NCBI RefSeq assembly: GCF_001898175.1
Contig: NZ_MKTH01000008.1
Location: forward strand, 186,001 to 250,000
Length of the DNA: 64,000 nucleotides
Direction: 5' to 3'
Origin: Cellulomonas sp. 73-92
GTDB taxonomy: Bacteria > Actinomycetota > Actinomycetes > Actinomycetales > Cellulomonadaceae
Under the pieces are notes generated by a model, which did not search any database, was not told where the DNA came from, and was given only the letters and a program-made list of their open reading frames with translations. The position numbers were made by a program, and so were the translations under genes. Shown here one piece after another: positions 1 through 9,209 of this stretch (positions within the stretch are counted from its first letter, which is position 1; every line of letters begins with the position of its first letter).

Positions 1-438
1 TGGCTCGACGACCGGTTCGGGCCGCGCCGCGTCATCGCCGTCTCGCTCGTCGTCCTCGTGCTGTCCGCGACCGCGATCTTCGTGCTCCACGCCAAGGGCC
101 GGACGGTCTTCTGGGTGGCCGGGCTCGTGCTCTCGGCGTGCGTCGGACCGGCGCAGTCCGCCAGCCGCGGCCTCCTCGCGCGGATGGCCGACGAGGGCCG
201 GGAGGCCGAGTCGTTCGGCCTGTACGCCACCACCGGGCGGGTCGCGACGTTCCTCGCGCCGGCGGCGTGGACCGTGGCGATCCGGTGGGGCGGCGACCAC
301 CAGTACTGGGGCATCCTCGGCATCGTCACGGTGCTCGTCGTCGGCCTCGTGCTGTTCCTCCTCGTGCGCTTCCCCGCCGGGCGGCGCGTCGACGGGCGGC
401 ACGACGTGACCGCGGCGGCGCAGCCCGAACTGGTGTAG
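1..438 (+). CDS. MFS-type transporter, C-terminal fragment (5' truncated by window edge)
   Basis: Open frame from base 1 (WLDDRFGPRRVIAVSLVVLVLSATAIF...) with several hydrophobic segments, stop at 436-438. Confidence 0.75.
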   Translation, partial: WLDDRFGPRRVIAVSLVVLVLSATAIFVLHAKGRTVFWVAGLVLSACVGPAQSASRGLLARMADEGREAESFGLYATTGRVATFLAPAAWTVAIRWGGDHQYWGILGIVTVLVVGLVLFLLVRFPAGRRVDGRHDVTAAAQPELV

Positions 439-447
439 GCCTGTCCC

Positions 448-1452
448 GTGCGCACCGAGCCCGACGCCGGTCTGACCTGGGCCGACGACGACCACCTGCC
501 CGGGTTCGTCGTCGCACGCGCACCGGCCTCGCCCGTCGTCGCCGGGACGCGGGCGGCCTCGGTCGCGGCCGGCCGCTCGGACCCCGAGTACGCCCTCGTG
601 CGCCGCAAGGAGGTTCCCCGCCGCCCGCGCGGCGTCGTGGTGCACCTCCACGGCTACAACGACTACTTCTTCCAGGCCCACCTCGCCGCCGCGGTGGAGG
701 AGGCCGGCTGGGCCTTCCTCGCGCTGGACGCCCGGCGGGCCGGGCGCGCCTGGCGGCTCGGCGAGGTGCCGCACTACCAGGACGACCTGCGCGAGCAGGG
801 CACGGACCTCACCGCGGCCGTCACGGCCGCGCGGCTGCTGCACCCCGGCGTGCCCGTCGTCGTGCACGCGCACTCCACCGGGGGGCTCGTCGCCGCCCTG
901 TGGGCGCACGCCCATCGCGAGCGCGGCGGCATCGAGGGCCTCCTCCTCGACAGCCCGTTCCTCGGCGCCGGCTCGGTGTTCGCGCCCGTCGTGGGCGACG
1001 AGGTGCTGCGCGCCCTGGCGCGGCTGCGCCCGCTGACACCCCTGTCGAGCCGGCCGTCCGTGTACGCGACGCACCTGCTGGCGGCCAACGGCGGCCGGTG
1101 GGACTTCGACACGCGGCTCAAGCGGCCCGAGGGCGTCCCGGCGCGGGCCGGCTGGCTGTCGGCCGTGCGGCAGGGGCAGGCGCGTGTCGCCCGCGGCCTG
1201 GAGATCTCGTGCCCGGTGCTCGTCGCGCACTCCGACACCTCGGGGCCGGACCGCAACGAGAACCCCGACCTGGACCGGCAGGACATCGTGCTGGACGTGC
1301 GCACGCTCGCGCGCCTCGCGCCCGGCCTCGGCGCCGACGTCGACGTCCGCGTCATCGCCGGCGGCGTCCACGACCTGGCGCTGTCGGCCCCGGAGCCGCG
1401 CGCCGCCTACCTCGCGACCGTGACCGGGTTCCTCACCCGGATCGCGCCGTGA
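448..1452 (+). CDS. alpha/beta hydrolase (serine aminopeptidase S33 / lysophospholipase-like)
   Basis: GTG start; VVVHLHGYNDYFFQAHLA, HAHSTGG nucleophile elbow, LLLDSPFL, conserved His near C-term (GGVHDLALS). Confidence 0.85.
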   Translation: MRTEPDAGLTWADDDHLPGFVVARAPASPVVAGTRAASVAAGRSDPEYALVRRKEVPRRPRGVVVHLHGYNDYFFQAHLAAAVEEAGWAFLALDARRAGRAWRLGEVPHYQDDLREQGTDLTAAVTAARLLHPGVPVVVHAHSTGGLVAALWAHAHRERGGIEGLLLDSPFLGAGSVFAPVVGDEVLRALARLRPLTPLSSRPSVYATHLLAANGGRWDFDTRLKRPEGVPARAGWLSAVRQGQARVARGLEISCPVLVAHSDTSGPDRNENPDLDRQDIVLDVRTLARLAPGLGADVDVRVIAGGVHDLALSAPEPRAAYLATVTGFLTRIAP

Positions 1453-2204
1453 CCGGCTACCTCGACCCACCCTTCGCGGCGCTGGCGCACCGCGGGTTCT
1501 CGCGCGACGGGCTGGAGAACTCCCTGGCGGCGTTCGCCGCCGCGGTCGACCTGGGGTACCGGTACGTCGAGACGGACGCGCACGCCACGTCGGACGGCGT
1601 CGCCGTCGCGCTGCACGACGCCACGCTCGACCGCACCACCGACGGCCACGGCCGGGTGCGCGACCTCCCCTGGCGCGAGGTCCGCGCGGCACGCATCGGC
1701 GGTGTCGAGCCCGTGCCGCTGCTGGAGGACGTGCTCGGCTCGTTCCCCGACGTGCGCGTCAACATCGACGTCAAGGAGCCGGCGGGGATCTTCCCGGTGG
1801 CCGAGGTGATCGAGCGGACCCGCTCGCACGACCGCGTGCTCGTCGCCTCGTTCTCCGCCGCGCGCCGCCGGGCCACGCAGCGCCGGCTGAGCAGGCCGGT
1901 GGCGACATCGGCCGGCACGACCGAGATCGCCCGGTTCGCCCTCGACACGCGCCTCGGCCGCCCGGTGCGCTGGCTGGCCGAGCGGGTGGACTGCCTCCAG
2001 GTGCCGGCCACAGCCGGTCGACTGACCCTCGTCGACGAACGCACCGTCGACGCCGCGCACGCCGCCGGCCTCAAGGTCCACGTGTGGACCGTCAACGAGC
2101 CGGCCGAGATGGTCCGCCTCATCGACGTGGGCGTCGACGGGCTCATCTCCGACCGTGCGGACCTGCTGCGCACCGTCCTTCAGGAGCGGGGGATGTGGAC
2201 ATGA
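1449..2204 (+). CDS. glycerophosphodiester phosphodiesterase family protein
   Basis: AHRGFSRDGLENSLAAFAAAVDLGYRYVETDAHATSDGVAVALHDATLDRTTDG GDPD signature; GTG overlaps upstream stop (GTGA). Confidence 0.9.
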   Translation: MTGYLDPPFAALAHRGFSRDGLENSLAAFAAAVDLGYRYVETDAHATSDGVAVALHDATLDRTTDGHGRVRDLPWREVRAARIGGVEPVPLLEDVLGSFPDVRVNIDVKEPAGIFPVAEVIERTRSHDRVLVASFSAARRRATQRRLSRPVATSAGTTEIARFALDTRLGRPVRWLAERVDCLQVPATAGRLTLVDERTVDAAHAAGLKVHVWTVNEPAEMVRLIDVGVDGLISDRADLLRTVLQERGMWT

Positions 2205-2929
2205 GGGTCGTCGGGCACCGCGGCAACTCGGCGGTGGCGCCGCAGAACACGCTGGCGGCCTTCGAGGCCGCGTGGCGCGCGGGCGCCGACTGCGTCGAGA
2301 TGGACGTCCAGCTCACCGCCGACGGGCGCGTGGTGGTGATCCACGACGACACCGTCGACGCGACGACCGACGGCGCCGGGGCGGTGGCCGGTCTGACGCT
2401 CGAGGCCATCCGGGCGCTGGACGCCGGGTCGTGGTTCTCCCCCGCGTTCGCCGGCCAGCGCGTGCCCACGTTCGAAGAGGTCGTGGCGTTCCTGCGGCGG
2501 CGCGACATCGACCTCCTGCTCGAGCTGAAGGACGTCTGGTCGCCCGACGACGTCGCGCTGTGCACCGAGCCGCTGCTGGCCGCCGGGCTCGCCCCGCGCG
2601 TCGTCGTGCAGAGCTTCGAGGCCGTCACCGTCGGCGCGCTGCGCGACGCGGCCCCCGAGCTGCGCCGCGGCCTGCTGCTGGAGGCCGTCCCGCCCGACCT
2701 CGACGACCTGGCCGACGAGCTCGGCCTCGCCGCGGTCAACCCGGACGGTGCCCTGCTGGCCACCGACCCGACCTTCGTCGCGCGCCGGCACGCCGCCGGC
2801 CAGGAGGTCGCCGTCTGGACGCTCGACGAGCCCTGGGAGTGGCAGACCGCCGAGCGCCTCGGCGTCGACGCGGTGATCACGGACTGCCCCGACCGGCTGC
2901 GCGGCTGGCTCGTCGGGCGCGAGCCCTAG
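2201..2929 (+). CDS. glycerophosphodiester phosphodiesterase (second paralogue)
   Basis: MRVVGHRGNSAVAPQNTLAAFEAAWRAGADCVEMDVQLTADGRVVVIHDDTVDATTDG; ATGA overlap with previous CDS. Confidence 0.92.
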   Translation: MRVVGHRGNSAVAPQNTLAAFEAAWRAGADCVEMDVQLTADGRVVVIHDDTVDATTDGAGAVAGLTLEAIRALDAGSWFSPAFAGQRVPTFEEVVAFLRRRDIDLLLELKDVWSPDDVALCTEPLLAAGLAPRVVVQSFEAVTVGALRDAAPELRRGLLLEAVPPDLDDLADELGLAAVNPDGALLATDPTFVARRHAAGQEVAVWTLDEPWEWQTAERLGVDAVITDCPDRLRGWLVGREP

Positions 2930-2935
2930 CCGGGT

Positions 2936-3892
2936 TCAGGCGGCGCGGGCCCGGAACGCCGACCGGTAGTCGCTCGGCGGCAGGCCGACCGCCCGGCCGA
3001 AGTGGTGCCGCAGCAGCGCCGCCGTGCCGAAGCCGCACTCCTGGGCGACGTCGTCGACCGGCAGGTCCGTCTCCTCCAGCAGCCGCCTCGCGTGCAGCAC
3101 CCGCTGCGCCGTCAGCCAGCGCATCGGCGTGGTGCCGGTCTCGTCGACGAACCGGCGGGCGAAGGTCCGGGGCGACAGCAGCGCCCGCGCCGCGAGCGAG
3201 TCGACGGTCAGCGGCTGCGCCAGGTGCTCGGTGGCCCACGCCAGCACGTGTCGCAGCGAGTCGTCCGTGCAGGCCGGCACGGGGTGCTCGATGAACTGCC
3301 GCTGCCCGCCGTCGCGCTGCGGCGGGACCACCATGCGCCGGGCCACGGCGTTGGCGACACCGCTGCCCAGCTCCCGGCGCACCAGGTGCAGGCAGGCGTC
3401 GATCCCGGCGGCCGTGCCGGCGCTCGTGATGACGTCGCCGTCGTCGACGAAGAGCACGTCCGCGTCCACGGTGACCCGCGGGAAGCGGCGGGCGAGCTCG
3501 GCCGCGTGGCGCCAGTGCGTGGTGACGGTGCGCCCGTCGAGGATGCCGGCGGCCGCCAGGACGAACGCGCCGGAGCAGACCGAGAGCAGCGTGGCCCCGC
3601 GCTCGTGGGCGGCGCGCAGCGCCGCGAGCACCTCGGGCGGGTACTCGTCGCGGATGGTCGTCGCGGGCACTGCCACCAGGTCGGCGCCCTCGAGCGCCTC
3701 CAGCCCGTCCTGGACCACGAGGTCGAGGCCGATCCCGGTGCGGATCCGCGCGCCGGGCCGCGCCGCCGCCACGCGGAAGTCGAACGCCGGGACGCCATCC
3801 TCGGTGCGGTCGATCCCGAAGACCTCGCACACGACGCCGAACTCGAACATCGCCAGCCCGTCGACGACGAGCGCGGTCACGCTGCGCAGCAT
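2936..3892 (-). CDS. GlxA family transcriptional regulator (DJ-1/PfpI domain + AraC HTH)
   Basis: MLRSVTALVVDGLAMFEFGVVCEVFG..., VCSGAFVLAAAG, AraC C-term (SPRTFARRFVDETGTTPMRWL...); longer ORF start at 3946 possible but TACCGT -10-like element 5 nt upstream supports 3892. Confidence 0.88.
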   Translation of the reverse strand: MLRSVTALVVDGLAMFEFGVVCEVFGIDRTEDGVPAFDFRVAAARPGARIRTGIGLDLVVQDGLEALEGADLVAVPATTIRDEYPPEVLAALRAAHERGATLLSVCSGAFVLAAAGILDGRTVTTHWRHAAELARRFPRVTVDADVLFVDDGDVITSAGTAAGIDACLHLVRRELGSGVANAVARRMVVPPQRDGGQRQFIEHPVPACTDDSLRHVLAWATEHLAQPLTVDSLAARALLSPRTFARRFVDETGTTPMRWLTAQRVLHARRLLEETDLPVDDVAQECGFGTAALLRHHFGRAVGLPPSDYRSAFRARAA

Positions 3893-3981
3893 GCAGCACG
3901 GTAACGCCGTTGGCAGGATCTTGTCGACCATCGACATTGCTGCCACTCGTCAGCGCGGTCCCCGGAGCGCAGCGTGAGGGC

Positions 3982-4284
3982 ATGGACACGCTCGCCCGCC
4001 TCGTCGTCGCCGCCCTTGTCGTGCTCCCGCTCGTCTGGCTCGTCATGCGCGACCCCGACCGGGCGCGGCCGACGGCCCGGCGCGCGGCCGGGGCGCGCGG
4101 CGCCGGCCCGGACGACGCGGACGAGCGCCGCCTGGCGGCCGACCTCGCCGCGCTCGCCGACCGCGGCCGGACGGCTCAGCCGCCCGGTGTCGCGGTCGGC
4201 GTCGGGGTGGGCGCGCCCAGCCGGTTCTCGGCCGACAGCGCGTCCTGCACCGCCTGGTCGAGCCGGTTCTGGGCGGCGCCGTAG
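3982..4284 (+). CDS. small hypothetical protein with one N-terminal TM segment
   Basis: MDTLARLVVAALVVLPLVWLVMRDPDR...; 3' third overlaps the convergent UPF0182 gene, so annotation is uncertain. Confidence 0.35.
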   Translation: MDTLARLVVAALVVLPLVWLVMRDPDRARPTARRAAGARGAGPDDADERRLAADLAALADRGRTAQPPGVAVGVGVGAPSRFSADSASCTAWSSRFWAAP

Positions 4285-7214
4285 GCGGCGAAGTCGCCGT
4301 TCTTGAGCGCCTGGTCGCTGTCCTTCATCGCCTGGCTGGCGCGCTGCAGCGCGTCCGCGAGCTCGGCCCGCGGGTCGCCCGACGTGGTGGTCGGCGTCGG
4401 GGTCGGGCCCGTCGTCGGACCGGCGCTGGGCGTCGAGCCGGTCCCCCCGGTGCCGCCGGTGGCGGGCTGCGTCTCGCCCTGCGTCCCGGCATCGCCGGCG
4501 GTGGCACCCGAGCTGCCGCCGAACACCTGGTTCAGCGCGTCGTCGAGCGTCCCGGCGAAGCCCACCTTGTCCCCGAACGAGACCAGCACGCGCTGCAGGA
4601 GCGGGTAGGTCGAGCCCGACGACGCCTGCAGGTACACCGGCTGCACGTAGAGCAGGCCGCCGCCGACCGGCAGGGTGAGCAGGTTGCCGCGGAGCACCGT
4701 GGAGCCGTGCTGGTCGAGGATCGCCAGCTCGTCCTGCGCCGTGGTGTCCGACTTGAAGTTGGCCACGGCCTGGTTCGGCCCTGGCACGGTCGAGTCCCGC
4801 GGCAGCGTCAGCAGCCGCAGCTTGCCGTAGTCGGCCGCCGGTTGGCCGGCCATGTCACCGGCCTCCGAGTCCACCGCCAGGTAGCCCGTCAGCACGTTGC
4901 GCGCGTTGGAGCCGATCGGGATGTACGTCGACATCAGCGAGAACTGCGCCTGGGGCTGGTCGGGCATCCGCAGCGTCAGGTAGTACGGCGGCTGCTTGAC
5001 CGTGTCGTTGTTCTGCACCGGGTCGCTCGGGGTGTCCCAGAAGTCGTTGCCGGTGAAGAACTGCGCCGCGTCGGTGACGTGGTACTTGCCGAGCAGCGTG
5101 CGCTGCACCTTGAAGAGGTCCTCGGGGTAGCGCATGTGGCTCATGAGGGCACCGCTGATGTCCGACATCGGCTTGATCGACGCCGGGAAGACACCCTCCC
5201 ACGCCTTGAGCACCGGGTCGCTCGGGTCCCAGGCGTAGAGGTCGACGTGGCCGTCGTAGGCGTCGACGGTCGCCTTGACCGAGTTGCGGATGTAGTTGAC
5301 CGTCTTGGACCCCAGCGGCTGGATCGTCGTCGACGTCGCGGTGAGGGAGTCGGTCGTCGCGTCCACGAGCGACTCGCTGGCCGAGTACGGGTACTGGTCG
5401 CTCGTCGTGTAGCCGTCGATGATCCACTTCACCCGGCCGTCGATGACCGCCGGGTACACCCGACCGTCGAGCTCGAGGTACGGCGCCACCTTCTGCACGC
5501 GGTCGCGCGGGTCGCGGTCGTAGAGGATCTGCGAGTCCGCGCTGACCGAGCTGGAGAAGAGGATCTGCTCGTCGCCGAACTTCAGCGTGTACATCAGCTT
5601 GTTCCACGCGCTGCCGATGCTCGGCCCCGCGGAGACCTGCTGGGTGGGGAACCGGGTCGTCTGCGCGCCGCTGCCGTTGGGTGCCGCGTCGTCGGGGTAG
5701 TCGAACTCCTCGCCCGCCGACCCGGCGGGGCCGCCGACGATCGAGTAGCTCGGCGACTCGTGGCCGAAGTAGATGCGCGGCTCGTAGGCGCCGAGCCCGC
5801 CGGTCGACGGGATGCCGCTCTCCCAGAACGCCGGCGCGCCGTTGGCGCCCCGCGTGTTGCCGTAGGCCGCCACGACCCCGTAGCCGTGGGTGTAGATGAG
5901 GTGCTGGTTCACCCAGTTCTTCTGCGAGTCGGCGAGGTTGTCCACGTTGATCTCGCGCGCCGCGATGACCGTGTCACGGCTCTGCCCGGCCACCGTGTAG
6001 CGGTCCACCGACAGCGTGTCGGGGAAGTCGTAGAAGCCGCGGATCTGCTGGAGCTGGCGGAAGGAGGGCGCGACGATCTGAGGGTCGAGCAGCCGGATGG
6101 AGGCGGTGGTGGTGGCGTCCTGGCGCAGCTGGCCCGCGGTCGCGGTGGTGACGGCGGGGTACGCCGTGACGTCGATGTTCGTCAGGCCGTAGGCCTGGCG
6201 GGTGGCGTCGATGTTTCGCTGGATGTACGACGCCTCCTTGGCCTGCTGGTTGGGCTGCACCTGGAAGCGCTGCACGATCGCCGGGTAGATGCCGCCGACC
6301 ACGACGGCCGACAGGATCATGAGCCCGACGCCGATGGCCGGCAGCCGCCAGTTGGCGACGAACGCGTTGACGACGAACGCCACGGCGACGACGAGCGCCG
6401 CGACCGCGAGGATCGCCTTCGACGGGATGACCGCGTGCACGTCCGTGAACGACGCGCCGGAGAACTCGACGCGGTCGTTGGCCGCGGTGCTCTTCATCAG
6501 CGTCGAGTACCGGTCCATCCAGTAGCTCGCCGCGATGAGGAGCATGAGCACCGCGCCCAGCACCGACAGGTGCCGGCGCGCCTGCACCGTGGTGCGGTTG
6601 CCCTTGGCGGACCCGCCGATGCGCAGCCCGCCGTACAGGTAGTGCGTCGCGACGGCGCCGACGATCGACAGCACCGTCGCGGTCATGAGGAACGAGACCA
6701 CGAAGCGCAGCAGCGGCAGCGTGAACATGTAGAAGCCCAGGTCCACGTGGAACTGGGGGTCGGTCTGGCCGACGTGCTGGCGGTGCAGGAACAGCTGCAC
6801 GGTCTGCCAGCGCTGGGCCGCGGCGCCCCCGCCGAACAGCCCGAGGACCAGGGGCCCGACGACCATGACGAGCCGCCGCAGCGGCTCGATCGCCTCGCGG
6901 TACTGGTCGAGGTTGGCCTGCTCGGTCGAGCTCGGCGCGTACACCGGCCGCGAGCGGTACGCGTACTGCAGGCTCGCCGCGACGGCGCCGGCCATGATGA
7001 GGAAGCCGAGGACGAAGAGCACGACGCGCGTGCCCCACTGCGTCCACAGCACGCGGCTGAAGCCGAGCTGGTCGAACCACAGCACCTGGGTCCACAGCTG
7101 GGACAGCACCAGCAGCCCGACGACGAGCACCACGATCGTGACGATCGTCGGGATGAGGGGACCGCGGCGGCGCCGCGCCAGGGGGCGCGGCCGGGAGCTT
7201 TCGGCGGAAGTCAC
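4176..7214 (-). CDS. UPF0182 family membrane protein
   Basis: ~1012 aa; multiple N-terminal TMs (IPTIVTIVVLVVGLLVLSQLWTQVLWFDQLGFSRVLWTQWG), YIQRNIDATRQAYGL, long soluble domain typical of UPF0182; GTG start at 7214 inferred. Confidence 0.93.
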   Translation of the reverse strand: MTSAESSRPRPLARRRRGPLIPTIVTIVVLVVGLLVLSQLWTQVLWFDQLGFSRVLWTQWGTRVVLFVLGFLIMAGAVAASLQYAYRSRPVYAPSSTEQANLDQYREAIEPLRRLVMVVGPLVLGLFGGGAAAQRWQTVQLFLHRQHVGQTDPQFHVDLGFYMFTLPLLRFVVSFLMTATVLSIVGAVATHYLYGGLRIGGSAKGNRTTVQARRHLSVLGAVLMLLIAASYWMDRYSTLMKSTAANDRVEFSGASFTDVHAVIPSKAILAVAALVVAVAFVVNAFVANWRLPAIGVGLMILSAVVVGGIYPAIVQRFQVQPNQQAKEASYIQRNIDATRQAYGLTNIDVTAYPAVTTATAGQLRQDATTTASIRLLDPQIVAPSFRQLQQIRGFYDFPDTLSVDRYTVAGQSRDTVIAAREINVDNLADSQKNWVNQHLIYTHGYGVVAAYGNTRGANGAPAFWESGIPSTGGLGAYEPRIYFGHESPSYSIVGGPAGSAGEEFDYPDDAAPNGSGAQTTRFPTQQVSAGPSIGSAWNKLMYTLKFGDEQILFSSSVSADSQILYDRDPRDRVQKVAPYLELDGRVYPAVIDGRVKWIIDGYTTSDQYPYSASESLVDATTDSLTATSTTIQPLGSKTVNYIRNSVKATVDAYDGHVDLYAWDPSDPVLKAWEGVFPASIKPMSDISGALMSHMRYPEDLFKVQRTLLGKYHVTDAAQFFTGNDFWDTPSDPVQNNDTVKQPPYYLTLRMPDQPQAQFSLMSTYIPIGSNARNVLTGYLAVDSEAGDMAGQPAADYGKLRLLTLPRDSTVPGPNQAVANFKSDTTAQDELAILDQHGSTVLRGNLLTLPVGGGLLYVQPVYLQASSGSTYPLLQRVLVSFGDKVGFAGTLDDALNQVFGGSSGATAGDAGTQGETQPATGGTGGTGSTPSAGPTTGPTPTPTTTSGDPRAELADALQRASQAMKDSDQALKNGDFAAYGAAQNRLDQAVQDALSAENRLGAPTPTPTATPGG

Positions 7215-7317
7215 TGTTCCTCGTCGTCGTCGGTTGGGCAGAACGCCTGCTGGGCCGGTCGTCGGGACAACGCCGGGCCCGCGCCCCAGGTTCCCACAGG
7301 GATGGGAGCATGACGGC

Positions 7318-7872
7318 ATGCAACCCGGTCCCGACTCGCCCGAGGCGACCGCCGCCCTCGCCTTCGCCGTCCAGGAGGTCGAGCGGCACGTCGCCGCGGC
7401 CGGCTGGGACGGGCCCGTCCGCGTGTTCGCGCTCGTGCGGACGTCGGTCGCGCTGGCGGCCGAGCCGTCGCTCGCCGACCAGATGACGCCCGACGTCCTG
7501 GAGGCCGCCCGGACCACGCCGTGGCACCTGACGTCCGTGGAGCAGGAGGGGCTGCCCCAGGCGGAGGACCTCGAGGAGCTGCTCGCCGGCCTCGGCTGGC
7601 CGGACACCGTCGACGGCGTCGTGGTGACCGTCGAGCGGATCGTGCTGCCGACGGCCGCGGAGGACGCCATGCCCGCGGACCCCGACGAGGCGCTGAGCTA
7701 CCTCATGGGCCACCCGGACCGCTCGGACGTGCGGCTGGCGGTCGGGGTGCTGCGCGGCGGCGGCTCGTGGTGCGCCGCGCGCACGCGCGCGTTCGACGCC
7801 GACGACCAGGTCGCCCAGGGCCCGACGATGGTGCCCGGGCTCGTCGACGCGGTCCGCGCGACCCTCCAGTAG
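7318..7872 (+). CDS. PPA1309-like conserved actinobacterial protein
   Basis: MQPGPDSPEATAALAFAVQEVERHVAAAGWDGPVRVFALVRT... matches recalled family; divergent from UPF0182. Confidence 0.75.
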   Translation: MQPGPDSPEATAALAFAVQEVERHVAAAGWDGPVRVFALVRTSVALAAEPSLADQMTPDVLEAARTTPWHLTSVEQEGLPQAEDLEELLAGLGWPDTVDGVVVTVERIVLPTAAEDAMPADPDEALSYLMGHPDRSDVRLAVGVLRGGGSWCAARTRAFDADDQVAQGPTMVPGLVDAVRATLQ

Positions 7873-7876
7873 CGAC

Positions 7877-9049
7877 TCAGCCGCAGGTCGGCAGGCTGCT
7901 GCCGGTCCCCTTGCCGATCGCCGTCACCGCGGCGACGGCGTCGTGCAGCGTCGCGACCGCGACGACGCGCAGCCCGGCCGGCACGTGCCCGGTGACGTCG
8001 CCGCAGTTCGCCTTCGGGGCGAGGAACCACGTCGCCCCGTCGCGCAGGGCGCCGGCCATCTTCTGCCGGATGCCGCCGATCGGGCCGACCGCGCCCGTGA
8101 CGTCGATCGTCCCGGTGCCGGCGATGCGCTGGCCGTTGGTCTCGTCGGCCGGTGTCAGCCGGTCGACGATCCCGAGCGCGAACATCATCCCGGCGCTCGG
8201 GCCGCCGATGCCGTCGATCTGGATCTTCACGTCGATCGGGAAGGTGAACGTCGGGTCGATGAAGACGCCGATGAGGGCGCCGCTGCCGTCGGACCGCGTC
8301 CCGGTGACGACCGGCACGTCCATCCCGGTCCCACCGCGCGTGATCCCGAGGGTGATCGTCGCCCCGGGCTTGACCTTCCCGAGGGTGGTGACGAGCGCCT
8401 GGTAGTCGCCGAGCTTCGTGCCGTCGATCGCCGTCAGGACGTCGCCCGCCTTGAGCTTGCCCGCGGCGTCGGTGCCGCCCGTGGTCCCCGCGACGGTGAG
8501 CGTCGCCGGCACGGTGTAGCCGAGCTCGGTCAGGGCGGCGACCGTCGCGTTCTCCTGCGACGACGTCATCTCCTGGTTGTTGAGGTCGTTGAGCTGCTGC
8601 TGGGTCTGCCCCGGCGGGACGAGCTCCTCCGTGGGCACCACCAGGTCGCTGCGGGACAGCCAGGCGCGCACGACGTTCGCCACCGACGAGGGGAAGCCCG
8701 GCGTGCCGGTGGCCGAGACGGTGGTCAGCCGCAGCTGGCCGGTCGTCGGGTACGTCGTCGCGCCCTTGATCGTGATGAGCGGCGTGCCGTTCTGCTCGCC
8801 GAGGACGTCCGCGGTCGGGCCGGGCATCTGCACCGCGTACGGCGCGGGGAGCACGACGAGCCCCGCGAGCAGCAGCGACGTGGCGAGCATGCCGCCCGCG
8901 AGCAGCGCGGACCGTGGGCCGGGCCGGGGCGGGAGGATCGCCTCGGGCTGCTCGGGCGCCGCGGGCTGGGCCGCGGACGAGCCGGGTTGCTCGGGGGCCG
9001 GGCCGGGCTGCTCGGAAGGCGCTGCCGGGGAGGGTGGGCTGGCGTGCAC
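7877..9049 (-). CDS. YlbL-type PDZ domain + Lon (S16) protease domain protein
   Basis: single N-terminal TM, PDZ core (LKAGDVLTAIDGTKLGDYQ), S16 GIGGPSAGMMFALGIVD and later Lys (APKANC). Confidence 0.92.
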   Translation of the reverse strand: MHASPPSPAAPSEQPGPAPEQPGSSAAQPAAPEQPEAILPPRPGPRSALLAGGMLATSLLLAGLVVLPAPYAVQMPGPTADVLGEQNGTPLITIKGATTYPTTGQLRLTTVSATGTPGFPSSVANVVRAWLSRSDLVVPTEELVPPGQTQQQLNDLNNQEMTSSQENATVAALTELGYTVPATLTVAGTTGGTDAAGKLKAGDVLTAIDGTKLGDYQALVTTLGKVKPGATITLGITRGGTGMDVPVVTGTRSDGSGALIGVFIDPTFTFPIDVKIQIDGIGGPSAGMMFALGIVDRLTPADETNGQRIAGTGTIDVTGAVGPIGGIRQKMAGALRDGATWFLAPKANCGDVTGHVPAGLRVVAVATLHDAVAAVTAIGKGTGSSLPTCG

Positions 9050-9209
9050 CCGCCGATCATCGCGCAGCTCGCTGGGAGCGCGTTGTGACGCCCGCGGCGA
9101 TGCCCGCCCGCTGCGCCGTGAGCGAACCCGCCCACCGGGCCGGCGCCGGCGGGCATCCGGGGGCCAGGTCGGTCGTTACCGTGGTCGGACCGACCTCGAG
9201 GAGTTCGCC

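Noticed and set aside
138-2204. 688-aa ORF fused to the GDPD frame
   Set aside because: N-terminal two thirds is an out-of-frame read of MFS and hydrolase genes; true start is GTG 1449
4707-7313. 868-aa plus-strand ORF
   Set aside because: Antisense shadow of UPF0182; compositionally biased
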